A stretch of 64,000 nucleotides of DNA, from positions 496,001 through 560,000 of the forward strand of contig NZ_JAATVY010000001.1 in NCBI RefSeq assembly GCF_011947195.1. Direction: 5' to 3'. The notes under the pieces are model-generated. The model saw nothing but the letters and a program-made list of their open reading frames with translations, had not been told where the DNA came from and made no database searches. This DNA is from Planosporangium thailandense (GTDB taxonomy: Bacteria > Actinomycetota > Actinomycetes > Mycobacteriales > Micromonosporaceae). The position numbers and the translations under genes are program-made. Positions 32,501 to 40,468 of the stretch are shown one piece after another. Positions within the stretch are counted from its first letter, which is position 1. Every line of letters starts with the position of its first letter.

Positions 32501-32844
32501 CCGGCGAGGCCGAGGTCGGTACCCGCAGCCGGTTCACGTACCGGTTCGCCGACGCCGCGACCGGCGCGCCGATCCGCGATCTCAAGCCGTACCTGGCCGC
32601 CGCCGGCCACATCGTGGTGATGCCGGTCGACGCCAGCGGGTTCGCCCACGAGCACGCGGAGGCCGAGGACGACCGGGGCCGGACGGTGTTCGCCCTTCCC
32701 GGCCAGAGCTTCGGGCCGGAGCTCAACCTGCACGCCGACTTTCCGCGGCCGGGCCTGTACCGCCTGTGGGGGCAGTTCCGCGACGCCGACGGGCGGGTCT
32801 TCACCACGACCTTCACCGTCGAGGCGCGCGCTTCCGACCGCTGA
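29596..32844 (+). CDS. copA: Copper P1B-type ATPase with duplicated His-rich C-terminal extension
   Basis: This is a 1082-residue protein; typical CopA has about 700-830. Residues 8-75 are an HMA domain (GMTCASC). The ATPase core has '[16 protein letters not shown]', the phosphatase loop 'ITGES', the membrane metal site C399-P-C401, phospho-Asp 443 in DKTGT, 'SEHPLGEAI', 'TGDN' and '[11 protein letters not shown]'. After the normal last helices, an extra helix at about 772-793 should place the rest outside the cytoplasm. The extension holds two similar beta domains of about 110 residues, each with a His motif: 'FAHVH' at 892-896 and 'FAHEH' at 1016-1020. These may accept exported copper. It is divergent from copZ. 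Confidence 0.92.
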   Translation: MTTVTTVSGALDIGGMTCASCVGRVEKALTRVDGVVSAEVNLATEVATVTYDPARVTVEALTAAVTRAGYTATPHLDRAAGEQPATPSATPADNGGDRAGEVADLRRKWQVTLPIGLAMMVLMYLPLPVDTMDWLMPALLVVATVVQFWAGRVFYRAAWAAGRHGAVNMNTLVALGTTVAYGYSAFVTLWPAMAEQLGLPLHVYFEISVVVVALVAMGRWMEARAKGRTATAITALLGLAPKTARVLRGEAEVEVRIEDVAVGDLVRVRPGEKVPVDGVVTEGATAVDESMITGESVPVRKSAGDTLIGSTLNRTGSVVMRATAVGRDTTLAQIVRLVEDAQGSKAPMQRLADTVSAWFVPAVIAIAALTFGVWAVLGPDQGRIALGLGTAIAVLIIACPCALGLATPTAIMVGTGKAAELGILISGGQALEQARRITTVVLDKTGTITRGHPAVTHVETTGRVTVDEFLAYAAAVEVASEHPLGEAIVARARDCRLDLPALESFDAVPGHGIEAGVAGRTVVAGNAALMRRHGIATAGMAGYAGTVATEGATPVYVAIDGHLAGVIGVADTVKPGSRDAVAQLKALGLEVWMLTGDNQVTAEAVAREVGIDRTIADVRPEDKAARIAELQADGAVVAMVGDGINDAPALATADLGIAIGTGTDVAIAASDITLVGGDLRGIVSAIALSRRTVRTIKQGLAWAFAYNVLLIPVAAGVLYPLNGVLLDPSLAAAAMAMSSVSVVTNALRLRGFRRVDTAEALRPRLRTRLGDSAYLAGIAVLAVAVGVGLTALSRTDAARRGMNGVLAWVQGTGMPMRPAMSVMMTAESEPRSVADAGVKVAVDLPADVVPAVPTTVRIRVTDAATGRAIDDIGRSHEAWMHFIVTRDDLATFAHVHPQPTGRPGEFAVTLTFPTEGRYLIHAEFKRRGEMVDLIASDAVAVGDPGQVIHEQPRLSPREQVVDGIRVTLAGEAEVGTRSRFTYRFADAATGAPIRDLKPYLAAAGHIVVMPVDASGFAHEHAEAEDDRGRTVFALPGQSFGPELNLHADFPRPGLYRLWGQFRDADGRVFTTTFTVEARASDR

Positions 32845-33004
32845 AAGTCATGTCAACAGAGGGAAAAGCGACATGCACACTTTCACCCACGTCGTCGCCG
32901 GCATGACCGATTACCGACCGCGTGGCAGCACGGGTGCCTGGAAACCACCCGGTACCCTGACCAGGCGAGCATGACCACCATGCGATTGGAGAGTGTCGGC
33001 AGCC

Positions 33005-33244
33005 ATGACCGCAGACTACGGCTCGGTCGAGCCCGTCGACGCCAGCGAACTCGCCACCCAGCACGACGAGATCGAGCACTGGCTGCATGGCATCCGCAAC
33101 GAACTGACCGACAACCCGTCCGACTGGTTGGCGACAGCCGACACGAGTGGTGACGCTCAGGCGACGAGCGGCGAAAGCGACGCCGAGGTGCCGTCCGACC
33201 CTCCCCAGGAGGAGCGGGTCGGACGGCACCGCGCGGAGGACTGA
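33005..33244 (+). CDS. Small acidic hypothetical protein
   Basis: This is a 79-residue frame from ATG 33005, with GGAGAG about 10 bases upstream. It is acidic and polar: 'VDASELATQHDEIEHWLHGI' then 'NELTDNPSDWLATADTS', followed by a low-complexity Glu/Asp/Ser tail. No domain is recognised and no membrane segment is present. Codon bias fits a real gene, but evidence is modest. It ends 37 bp before the YciO-like gene and could be cotranscribed with it. Confidence 0.45.
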   Translation: MTADYGSVEPVDASELATQHDEIEHWLHGIRNELTDNPSDWLATADTSGDAQATSGESDAEVPSDPPQEERVGRHRAED

Positions 33245-33281
33245 TCACGAGGGCCGCCCTCATGGTCATAGGCTGGGGCGC

Positions 33282-33899
33282 ATGGCGAGGTACTACGACG
33301 TGCACCCGGACAATCCGCAGGCCCGTTCGATCCGGCAGATTGTCGAGGTGGTCCGCGACGGTGGGCTGATCGCCTACCCGACCGATTCGTGCTTCGCCTT
33401 CGGCTGGCAGTTGGGCAACCGGGCCGCGCTGGAGCGGGTCCGTGACATCCGTCGTCTCGACGACCATCACCACTTCACACTGGTATGCCGGGACTTCGCC
33501 CAGCTCGGCCAGTTCGTCCAGATCAGCAACGCGGTCTTCAGACTGGTGAAGGCCACCATCCCGGGCAGCTACACGTTCATTCTCCCCGCGACGCGGGAGG
33601 TGCCGCGCCGCCTGTTGCACCCGAAGAAGCGCACGGTCGGGGTACGCGTACCGCAGCACACGGTGGTCCAGGCGCTGCTGGCCGAACTCGGCGAGCCGTT
33701 GCTGTCGAGCACCCTGCTGCTGCCGGGTGAGGACGAGCCGATGACCCAGGGATGGGAGATCAAGGATCGCCTCGACGATCTGCTGGACGCCGTGGTCGAG
33801 GGTGACTGCGGAACGGAGCCGACGACCGTGGTCGACCTGTCGCAGCCGGAGCCCGTGATCCTGCGCCGGGGCGCCGGGGATCCGTCCCGGTTCGAATAG
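33282..33899 (+). CDS. Sua5/YciO/YrdC-family protein
   Basis: This is a 205-residue protein of the YrdC fold: 'VRDGGLIAYPTDSCFAFGWQ', 'HHHFTLVCRDFAQLGQF', 'IPGSYTFILPATREVPRRLL', 'TVGVRVPQHTVVQALLAELG' and 'EPLLSSTLLLPG'. TsaC/Sua5 enzymes make threonylcarbamoyl-AMP for tRNA t6A; the short YciO branch has the fold but an uncertain role. The 'KKRTVGVR' and 'LHPKK' stretches and the length favour YciO. It has no linked tRNA-modification gene. Confidence 0.85.
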   Translation: MARYYDVHPDNPQARSIRQIVEVVRDGGLIAYPTDSCFAFGWQLGNRAALERVRDIRRLDDHHHFTLVCRDFAQLGQFVQISNAVFRLVKATIPGSYTFILPATREVPRRLLHPKKRTVGVRVPQHTVVQALLAELGEPLLSSTLLLPGEDEPMTQGWEIKDRLDDLLDAVVEGDCGTEPTTVVDLSQPEPVILRRGAGDPSRFE

Positions 33900-34002
33900 C
33901 CGCTTGATGTGAACAGCCGCGTCGGCGTCGTCTTCCGTTGACGACGTGCGATGGCCATCTACACTGCCGGCACCGGTCTGATCACAGCGTGGAGGCGGTA
34001 GC

Positions 34003-35307
34003 GTGCGGATGCCGGGGCGCCCACTGGCCATTTCATTCCTTCGTCCTCGCATGCTCACGTGGTTGGCGCGCAGGTACCTACCCTGGGGCCCGAGGACCGG
34101 CGTTGACGTCTCCGACCTGTCGTTTCTGCCGGACAGCGTGCTGTGGCCGTTGCGGCGCGACGGGCTGGATCCCGTGGCGGAGGTGGGCCGCCGGCGCGCG
34201 CAGGAGCCGATCAGCAGGCTGCCGGTGCCGTTCGGGGTACGGGCCTGGCTGGTCACCGGGTACGAGGAGGCCAGGGCGGTCCTCGGCAAGGTCGACGGGT
34301 TCAGCAACGACTTCGGCAACCTCGTCGGCAGCGCCGGTGTCGGTGCCCAGCACAACCCGGGCGGCCTCGGGTTCGCCGACCCGCCCGTACACACGAGGCT
34401 GCGCCGGCTGCTGACTCCGGAGTTCACCATGCGCCGGCTCAGCCGGCTCGCACCGCGCATCGACGCGATCGTCGCCGAGCGGCTGGACGCGATGGCGCGG
34501 ATCGACGGCCCGGTCGACCTGTGGCGCGAGTTCGCGCTGCCCATTCCGTCGTTGACGATCTGTGAGCTGCTCGGCGTGCCGTACAGCGAGCGCGACGATT
34601 TCCAGCGACTGAGCACCGCCCGGTTCGACCTGGGCGGCGGGGCCGGCACCCCACTGGGCGCGATGTCGCAGTCGGTGTCGTACCTGCTCGACCTGGTCGC
34701 GCAGCAGCGCAGGTCACCGGGCGACGGGCTGCTGGGGGCCCTGATCCGCGAACACGGCGACGCCATCGACGACCGGGAGCTGGCCGGCCTCGCCGACGGG
34801 GTGCTCACCGGCGGCCTGGAGACGACCGCGAGCATGCTGGCCCTCGGCGCCCTGGTGATTCTGCGGGATCCGACCGCGGCCGAACTGCTCGCCGGAGGCG
34901 ACGGCGAGATGGTCAACCGTTTCGTCGAGGAGCTGCTGCGGCACCTGAGCGTCGTGCAGGTCGCGTTCCCCCGGTTCGCCACCCGTGACATGGAGATCGC
35001 CGGGGTGACCATCGCCGCCGGTGACGTCGTGCTGTGCTCGCTGAGCGGGGCCAACCGCGACCCGGTTCTCGGTGGCGACCTGGAGAAGGTCGACCCGACC
35101 CGGCCGCCCCGCCCGCACCTTGCGTTCGGGCACGGGTTTCACCGCTGCGTCGGCGCCGAGCTCGCCCGCATGGAGCTCCGTACGGCGTACCCCGCCCTGG
35201 TGCGTCGTTTTCCCGGAATGCGGCTGGCGGTCGCACCCGGACAGGTGTCGTATCGGAAGGCGTCGATCGTCTACGGGGTGGATTCGCTGCCCGTTCTCCT
35301 GTCCTGA
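34003..35307 (+). CDS. Cytochrome P450
   Basis: This is a 434-residue P450 from GTG 34003, with GGAGG seven bases upstream. The C-helix 'HTRLRRLLTPEFTMRRL', the I-helix 'GVLTGGLETTAS' with acid-alcohol pair E-T, the K-helix ExxR in 'VEELLRHL', and the heme loop 'FGHGFHRCVGAELARMELR' with the Cys ligand are all present. Bacterial class I members need a ferredoxin and reductase, neither of which is nearby. No biosynthetic genes adjoin it, so the substrate is unknown. The N-terminus is about 30 residues longer than usual. Confidence 0.92.
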   Translation: MRMPGRPLAISFLRPRMLTWLARRYLPWGPRTGVDVSDLSFLPDSVLWPLRRDGLDPVAEVGRRRAQEPISRLPVPFGVRAWLVTGYEEARAVLGKVDGFSNDFGNLVGSAGVGAQHNPGGLGFADPPVHTRLRRLLTPEFTMRRLSRLAPRIDAIVAERLDAMARIDGPVDLWREFALPIPSLTICELLGVPYSERDDFQRLSTARFDLGGGAGTPLGAMSQSVSYLLDLVAQQRRSPGDGLLGALIREHGDAIDDRELAGLADGVLTGGLETTASMLALGALVILRDPTAAELLAGGDGEMVNRFVEELLRHLSVVQVAFPRFATRDMEIAGVTIAAGDVVLCSLSGANRDPVLGGDLEKVDPTRPPRPHLAFGHGFHRCVGAELARMELRTAYPALVRRFPGMRLAVAPGQVSYRKASIVYGVDSLPVLLS

Positions 35308-35456
35308 CCCGGTCGTCCGGGCGTGGCGAGGACCGCACCGGCCACCCCGGCCTCAGCCGGACGGGCGCCGTCGCCGAGACTAGGACCCGCCGGCGCCCGA
35401 TCGTCGTCCGAACGGCCGCCGCAACCGGTACCACCTGCACAGGAAGGGCGACGCGA

Positions 35457-36389
35457 GTGAGTCGCAACGGAGTTCTCGTGGTCGGCAGCATCAGCGCCGA
35501 TGTCACCGCATTCGCCGACCGCCTGCCCCAGCCGGGCGAGACGGTCCTCGGCAACGACGTCACTCTCGTACTCGGTGGCAAGGGCGCCAACCAGGCCGTC
35601 GCGGCGGCGCGGTTCGGCGCGCCGACCTGGATGGTGGGGTGCGTCGGCGACGACGCGTTCGCCGACCTCACCGCCGGGGACCTGCGCAGGTACGGCGTCA
35701 ACACGGACCTGTTGCGGTCGGTGCCTGGACCGACCGGCGTCGCGCACATCCGGGTCGACGCGAACGGACAGAACGACATCGTCAACACCCCGCTGGCCAA
35801 CGGGCATCTGGACGCCGACCAGGTCGACGGCGCGCTGGCGGCGTTGGCGTCGCAGGCGTCGGTGCTGCTTCTGCAGCTCGAGGTGCGCGCCGGCATCACG
35901 GCGCACGCGGCCGAGGCCGGGCGGCGCGCCGGGCTCGCCGTGGTCCTCGATCCGGCGCCGGCCGTGGCCGTCCCCGAGACCGTCTGGCAGCACGTCGACA
36001 TCGTCACCCCCAACGAGTCCGAGGCAGGCCTCATCACCGGGATCGAGGTGACCGGCGTCGACACGGCGAGGAAGGCCGCGCAGTGGTTCCTCGACCGCGG
36101 CGTGCGGCAGGTCGTCATCACGCTCGGTGGCGCCGGCGCCGTCTCGGTCACCGCCGCGGAGAGCCACGAGTACGCGCCGTTCGCGGTCACGGCGGTCGAC
36201 ACGACCGCGGCCGGCGACGCGTTCACCGGCACGCTCGGGGCGGCGCTCGCGCTCGGACTGGGCTCGGCCGACGCCATCCGGCACGCCATGGCCGCCGGGG
36301 CGCTCGCGGTCACCAAGCGGGGTGCCAGCCCCTCGTTGCCGGACCGCGACGCCGTACTCGCTCTCGCCGGCCGCCCGGCCACGGCCTGA
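35457..36389 (+). CDS. rbsK: Ribokinase
   Basis: This is a 310-residue PfkB-family kinase from GTG 35457 (AGGAAGG 9 bases upstream). Signatures are 'VVGSISADVTAFADRLPQPG', 'LGGKGANQAVAAARFGAP', the anion-hole/catalytic motif 'DTTAAGDAFTGTLGAAL' and 'VTKRGASPSLPDRD'. It would phosphorylate D-ribose to ribose-5-phosphate. rbsD follows after 33 bp, giving the usual pairing of pyranase and kinase. No ribose transporter is adjacent; an RbsA/C/B-like importer lies 23 kb away but belongs to another operon. Confidence 0.88.
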   Translation: MSRNGVLVVGSISADVTAFADRLPQPGETVLGNDVTLVLGGKGANQAVAAARFGAPTWMVGCVGDDAFADLTAGDLRRYGVNTDLLRSVPGPTGVAHIRVDANGQNDIVNTPLANGHLDADQVDGALAALASQASVLLLQLEVRAGITAHAAEAGRRAGLAVVLDPAPAVAVPETVWQHVDIVTPNESEAGLITGIEVTGVDTARKAAQWFLDRGVRQVVITLGGAGAVSVTAAESHEYAPFAVTAVDTTAAGDAFTGTLGAALALGLGSADAIRHAMAAGALAVTKRGASPSLPDRDAVLALAGRPATA

Positions 36390-36422
36390 ACATCCCGCAC
36401 CGCCGTAACGGAGGGCTCCACC

Positions 36423-36824
36423 ATGCGCCGCAGCGGAACGCTCAACGGCCAGCTCGCCCGCATCATGACCGAGGTCGGGCACACCGACCGGATCGTCGTC
36501 GCCGACGCCGGGCTGCCGATCCCGGGTGAGGTCGAGAGGGTCGATCTCGCCGTCCGCGAGAACCTGCCCCGCTTCCTCGACGTGCTCGACACGGTGCTCG
36601 AGGAGCTGGCCGTCGAGGGCGCCGTGCTCGCCGAGGAGATCAAGCAGGCCAGCCCCGAGATGTTCGAGCAGATCCGGCGCCGGCTGGCCGCTCGCGGAGT
36701 GACCCCGGAGTTCGTGCCGCACACCGAGTTCAAGACCGCCACCGGGGATGCCCGTGCGGCGGTGCGCACCGGCGAGTTCACCCCGTACGCGAACGTGATC
36801 CTCGTCGCCGGCGTCGTGTTCTGA
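36423..36824 (+). CDS. rbsD: D-ribose pyranase
   Basis: This is a 133-residue RbsD/FucU protein: catalytic His in 'MTEVGHTDRIVVADAGLPIP', and the C-terminal pair 'TEFKTATGDARAAVRTGEFT' and 'PYANVILVAGVVF'. It converts beta-D-ribopyranose to the furanose form that ribokinase uses. The ring-shaped oligomer is cytoplasmic. It is cotranscribed with rbsK. The gene ends 32 bp before the box array that fronts the ABC exporter. Confidence 0.93.
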   Translation: MRRSGTLNGQLARIMTEVGHTDRIVVADAGLPIPGEVERVDLAVRENLPRFLDVLDTVLEELAVEGAVLAEEIKQASPEMFEQIRRRLAARGVTPEFVPHTEFKTATGDARAAVRTGEFTPYANVILVAGVVF

Positions 36825-36856
36825 CTGTCGACTGTCCGTTTCGGACCGGCCGGTGA

Positions 36857-36900
36857 TTCTTAGCCGGCTTTCGTGTCGTCCTTAGCCGGTTCTCAGCTTG
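36857..36900 (+). promoter_or_regulatory. Four tandem 11-bp boxes upstream of the ABC exporter
   Basis: Units start at 36857, 36868, 36879 and 36890. The first and third read TTCTTAGCCGG and TCCTTAGCCGG, the fourth begins TTCTCAGC, and the second is degenerate. The array points toward the exporter gene and ends 93 bp before its ATG. Matching arrays occur at 40425-40468 and 42771-42814, next to a two-component system. Confidence 0.7.
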
Positions 36901-36993
36901 TCCCACTACCGTCGTGCCGGCGCCGTGGAGGGCGCGCCGGCCGGCGCGCCCTCCGGTTGTCGATCGCGCCACGAATCCGAGAGGACCCTTCTC

Positions 36994-37926
36994 ATGATCG
37001 AGGCTGTCGGCCTCACGAAACGCTACGGCGACCGGTTAGCGGTCGATCACCTTACTTTCACGGTCAAGCCCGGGCAGGTCACGGGGTTCCTCGGTCCCAA
37101 CGGGGCGGGGAAGTCCACCACCATGCGCATGATTCTCGGACTGGACGCTCCGAGCAGCGGTACGGTCACGGTCAACGGCCGGCCGTTCGTCGAGCTCGAC
37201 AACCCGCTGCGCGAGGTCGGTGCGCTGCTGGACGCCAAGGCGATCCACGGCGGCCGCAGCGCGTACCACCACCTGCTGGCGCTGGCGCAGAGCAACAACC
37301 TGCCCCGGCGCCGCGTCGACCAGGTGCTGGAGCTGGTCGGCCTCACCGAGGTGGCGCGTAAGCGGGCCAAGGGGTTCTCGCTGGGCATGGGGCAGCGGCT
37401 GGGCATCGCCGCCGCGCTGCTCGGCGATCCCAAGATTCTGATCTTCGACGAGCCGGTCAACGGTCTCGACCCCGAAGGCATCCTGTGGATCCGCAACCTG
37501 ATGAAGGCCCTCGCGGCCGAGGGGCGGACCGTGTTCGTGTCCAGCCACCTGATGTCGGAGATGGAGAACACCGCCGATCACCTGCTGGTCATCGGCCGTG
37601 GCCGGATGATCGCCGACTGCACCGTGCAGGAGTTCATCGACGCCAACTCCGAGCTGGCGGTGCGGGTACGCACCCCCGAGCCGACCAGGCTCGCCGAGCT
37701 GGTCACCGGCGCCGGTGGCAGGGCCGTACCCGACGGTGAGGGCACGCTACTGGTGACCGAACTGGCGACCGACCGCATCGGCGACCTGGCGTTCGACAAC
37801 GGCGTACGGCTGCACGAGCTCTCGCCCCTCCAGGCGTCACTGGAGCAGGCGTTCATGGAACTGACCAGGGACAGCGTCGAGTACCACGCCGCCGTGCCCG
37901 CCGCCGGCCAGGAGGACCGCGCATGA
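36994..37926 (+). CDS. ABC exporter ATP-binding protein
   Basis: This is a 310-residue ATPase from ATG 36994, with GAGAGGA 8 bases upstream. It has Walker A 'GFLGPNGAGKSTTMRMILGL', signature 'FSLGMGQRLGIAAALLG', Walker B 'ILIFDEPVNGLDPEG' and H-loop 'VFVSSHLMSEME'. A C-terminal regulatory extension of about 90 residues is typical of the DrrA/CcmA/NatA exporter group. The membrane partner follows with an ATGA overlap. The promoter carries boxes shared with the nearby MprA-like system, suggesting induction by envelope stress or an exported compound such as an antimicrobial. Confidence 0.9.
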   Translation: MIEAVGLTKRYGDRLAVDHLTFTVKPGQVTGFLGPNGAGKSTTMRMILGLDAPSSGTVTVNGRPFVELDNPLREVGALLDAKAIHGGRSAYHHLLALAQSNNLPRRRVDQVLELVGLTEVARKRAKGFSLGMGQRLGIAAALLGDPKILIFDEPVNGLDPEGILWIRNLMKALAAEGRTVFVSSHLMSEMENTADHLLVIGRGRMIADCTVQEFIDANSELAVRVRTPEPTRLAELVTGAGGRAVPDGEGTLLVTELATDRIGDLAFDNGVRLHELSPLQASLEQAFMELTRDSVEYHAAVPAAGQEDRA

Positions 37927-38753
37927 CAACGCTGACCGTGCCCGCCACGCTTCCACCCGTCCAGGGGAAGGCCGGGATCGGCGGCGCGCTGCGCGCCGAG
38001 TGGACCAAGATCCGCACCGTACGCTCGACGCTGTGGTCCCTGGTGGCCATGGCCGGCATCTCGATCGGCCTGATGTCGCTGATCGCCTGGGCGACCATGC
38101 ACCGGTGGGCCCGGTTCGAGCCGCGCGAGAAGGCCAACCTGACGCAGCACCCGCTGGAGATCGTGCTGGCCCGGCCGGTGTTCGTCTGCCAGCTCGTGGT
38201 GGCCGTGCTCGGCGTCATGGTGATCTCCGCGGAGTACACCACCGGAATGATCCGCTCGACGCTGCAGGCCCAGCCCCGGCGGCTCACGATTCTCGCCGCG
38301 AAGATCGCCGTGTTCGCGGTGCTGATGCTCGTCGTCGGCGAGCTGCTCAGCTTCGCGGCGTTCTTCGTCGGCAAGCAGATCATCGCCGGACACATCCCGG
38401 TCAGCCTCGGCGACGCCGGCGTCACCCGGTCGGTGATCGGCGCCGGCCTGTACCTCGCCGTGCTCGGCCTGTTCTCCCTGGCGTTCGGTGCGATCCTGCG
38501 ACACACCGCCGGGGCGATCACCACGGTGCTCGGCCTGATCCTGATCGTGTCCAACCTGACCGGACTGCTGCCGGACAGCTGGGGCCACCACATCAACGCG
38601 TGGATGCCCACCAACGCCGGTCTGCTCATCCTGCAGCCGCATCAGGCCCCGGACGATCTTCTTTCCCCGTGGCAGGGCCTGGCCGTCTTCTCCGGCTGGA
38701 CCGTGCTGCTGCTCGCCGTGGCCGCTGTGCTGTTCAAAAAGCGCGACGCCTGA
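37923..38753 (+). CDS. ABC-2-type exporter permease
   Basis: This is a 276-residue membrane protein with about six helices. It starts with 'LRAEWTKIRTVRSTLWSL', the cytoplasmic amphipathic segment common to ABC-2 permeases in actinobacteria, followed by helices near 35-55, 87-107, 133-155, 170-195, 200-220 and 248-268. 'EYTTGMIRSTLQAQPRR' lies in the usual coupling position. Its ATG overlaps the stop of the ATPase gene. The substrate is unknown. It ends just before the terminator at 38774-38804. Confidence 0.88.
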   Translation: MTTLTVPATLPPVQGKAGIGGALRAEWTKIRTVRSTLWSLVAMAGISIGLMSLIAWATMHRWARFEPREKANLTQHPLEIVLARPVFVCQLVVAVLGVMVISAEYTTGMIRSTLQAQPRRLTILAAKIAVFAVLMLVVGELLSFAAFFVGKQIIAGHIPVSLGDAGVTRSVIGAGLYLAVLGLFSLAFGAILRHTAGAITTVLGLILIVSNLTGLLPDSWGHHINAWMPTNAGLLILQPHQAPDDLLSPWQGLAVFSGWTVLLLAVAAVLFKKRDA

Positions 38754-38773
38754 GCGTCCGCGCAGCGACGACG

Positions 38774-38804
38774 CCGGGCCGCGCCCCAACAGGGTGCGGC
38801 CCGG
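38774..38804. terminator. Hairpin terminator between convergent genes
   Basis: The arms CCGGGCCGCGCCC and GGGTGCGGCCCGG pair at 12 of 13 positions around the loop CAACA. It separates the ABC permease from the convergent flippase-like gene, whose stop codon begins at the next base. Confidence 0.8.
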
Positions 38805-39893
38805 TCAGCTTTTCTCCCCGCGCAGGCTGTGCTGGCCCGCCAGCTCGAGTTCGCGGTCCCCGGGGTCCGGCGCCGGTCGACCGGGTCTGAGCGCCGCCCA
38901 GGCGGCCAGCCCGACCGGCAGTACCGCCCAGCACGACAGCAGCCGGTACACCAGGACGGCAGCGGCCGCCGGCCCTCGTGGCGCACCCGTCGACACCAGC
39001 ACGATGAGCAGGCTCGCCTCGACCACCCCCACGCCGCCCGGCGTGGCCGGGACCTGCCGGACCAACTGCACCGTGAGATACCCGACCGCGAGCGCGGCGG
39101 GGCTGAGCGGCAGCGTGAACGCGTGCGCCGACGCGAGCAGGCAGGCCAGATCCGACAGCCAGCTGGCGGCGGCGAACGCGAGCGCCGCCAGCCAGTCCCG
39201 GCGCGGGAGCGCCGTGACCGCGGCGAGTGTCCCGCGTACCGGACCGAGGCCGGCGACCGCCGTGGCGAGGCGCCGAACAGCGGCCGGGTACGGCCAGCGA
39301 CGGCGGCGCGCCACCACCGCGACGATGCCGATGACCACGGCCGCTGCCAGCACGGCCGCCGTGGCGGCGGGCCACGAACCGCTGACCGGGTAACGGGCCG
39401 GGCCGACGGCGGCGAGCGGCACCGCGCCGACCGCGTACAACAGGACCAGGCCGGTCAGGGACAGCACGCCGCACACGGTCGTGGCCGCCATCGCGACCTG
39501 TGCGCTCGCGCCACGGGTACGGAACTGCCGGAAGGCGTAACCGGCGGACAGGGCACCACCGGCCGGCGCGATGACCGCGATGGCGGAGCGGGCATAGGCC
39601 AGCGCCAGGGACCGTCGCAGCGACACCGGTACGCCGAACGCCGTCAGCAGCCGCCGCTGTTGACGGGCGAACATGCCGATCGAGACGGCCTCGGCCAGCG
39701 TGGCGAGCGCGAGCCAGCCGCCGCGCGCCGACCGCAGCGCGCCGACCAGCTCAGCCGGGGGCGGCAGGCCACGCCACAGGGCGTACCCGGCCGCGACGAC
39801 GATGGCGGCGACGGCGAGGGCGCGGATCCACCGCCGGTGGGCGCGCGTGGCGGCCGGCCGGGGTGACCGGCCGGCCGGTGGAGCGACACTCAT
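38805..39893 (-). CDS. Lysylphosphatidylglycerol-synthase-TM/flippase-like membrane protein
   Basis: This is a 362-residue protein with about eight membrane helices. 'SIGMFARQQRRLLTAFGVPV', 'IAVIAPAGGALSAGYAFRQF' and 'QVPATPGGVGVVEASLLIVL' are typical of the UPF0104/AglD/MprF-flippase domain family. The aminoacyl-transferase part of MprF is absent, so it may be a lipid flippase or scaffold. It begins 5 bp after the upstream proline-rich gene and is presumably cotranscribed with it under the boxes at 40425-40468. No strong ribosome site precedes its ATG, which fits coupled translation. Confidence 0.8.
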   Translation of the reverse strand: MSVAPPAGRSPRPAATRAHRRWIRALAVAAIVVAAGYALWRGLPPPAELVGALRSARGGWLALATLAEAVSIGMFARQQRRLLTAFGVPVSLRRSLALAYARSAIAVIAPAGGALSAGYAFRQFRTRGASAQVAMAATTVCGVLSLTGLVLLYAVGAVPLAAVGPARYPVSGSWPAATAAVLAAAVVIGIVAVVARRRRWPYPAAVRRLATAVAGLGPVRGTLAAVTALPRRDWLAALAFAAASWLSDLACLLASAHAFTLPLSPAALAVGYLTVQLVRQVPATPGGVGVVEASLLIVLVSTGAPRGPAAAAVLVYRLLSCWAVLPVGLAAWAALRPGRPAPDPGDRELELAGQHSLRGEKS

Positions 39894-39898
39894 ACCGG

Positions 39899-40378
39899 TC
39901 AGGCGGTGGGGCTGGCCGCCGGAGACGGAGCGGACGGCTGCGCCGGGGGCATGGTCGCCGAGGGAATGGGAGCGGGCGCGGTACCCCGGTGCCGGGGAAC
40001 GCGCTGCCAGCCGGGGCCGTTCTGCCCGTCTCGGAGGTTCTGCCCGTCCCGGAATCGGCCGCCGTACCCGCCGCGCTGTCCGGGGCCCCACTGGCTGTGG
40101 CGGTTCGCTCCGCGCCCGTCGCCGAAGCCGTGCGAGACCAGGACCCCGGCGACGAACCCGCCGCAGCCGATGACGCACGCCGCCACCAAGGCCAACACGG
40201 TCACCCAGAGTCCGAGGCGACCGGGGAGCCGCCGGTACCACGCAGGCCGCCGCGCCGGGGGCGGGGGCGGCGGTGGTGGAGCGGCGGCCAGCGGAACGGT
40301 CGCCGGCTCGGTGGCACCTTCCGGCGCTGGCCGGTCCGGCGGGTCAGGGTGGCCAGGGTGGCCAGGGGGGTTCGTCAC
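39899..40378 (-). CDS. Proline-rich single-pass membrane protein
   Basis: This is a 159-residue protein. I chose GTG 40378 because GGAG lies six bases upstream; the frame extends to 40414. The N-terminal about 55 residues are Pro-rich and cytoplasmic, with eight consecutive Pro. One helix, 'LGLWVTVLALVAACVIGCGG', follows, then a Gly/Arg/Gln-rich exported part ('GPGQRGGYGGRFRDGQNLRD') and a Pro/Ala/Ser tail. I recognise no domain. It lies directly downstream of the kinase gene and, with its own box array, could be a target or accessory of the two-component system. Confidence 0.6.
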   Translation of the reverse strand: MTNPPGHPGHPDPPDRPAPEGATEPATVPLAAAPPPPPPPPARRPAWYRRLPGRLGLWVTVLALVAACVIGCGGFVAGVLVSHGFGDGRGANRHSQWGPGQRGGYGGRFRDGQNLRDGQNGPGWQRVPRHRGTAPAPIPSATMPPAQPSAPSPAASPTA

Positions 40379-40424
40379 GGTGGGCTCCAGGATCGACACG
40401 CTTCCGCCGATCATCGTGAGTGAC

Positions 40425-40468
40425 GCCGGTAAGAGCGACCTAGGTCGAGGCTATGAATCCGCTGAGAG
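40425..40468 (-). promoter_or_regulatory. Four tandem 11-bp boxes upstream of the proline-rich protein operon
   Basis: Units read on the minus strand start at 40468, 40457, 40446 and 40435, with cores CTCTCAGC, TTCATAGC, GACCTAGG and CTCTTACC. The orientation matches the downstream minus-strand genes. The array overlaps the last codons of the histidine kinase gene and ends 47 bp before GTG 40378. Confidence 0.6.

Noticed and set aside
30523-32733. 736-codon open frame opposite copA
   Set aside because: It is a mirror of the P-type ATPase codons, rich in Asp/Gly/His/Arg with no motif.
32873-32974. 33-codon frame after copA with a GAGGGA site
   Set aside because: It is too short and has no recognisable feature; not enough support to list as a gene.
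32883-36781. Two long minus-strand frames opposite the YciO, P450 and ribokinase genes
   Set aside because: They are Ser/Arg/Ala-rich shadow translations without start signals or domains.
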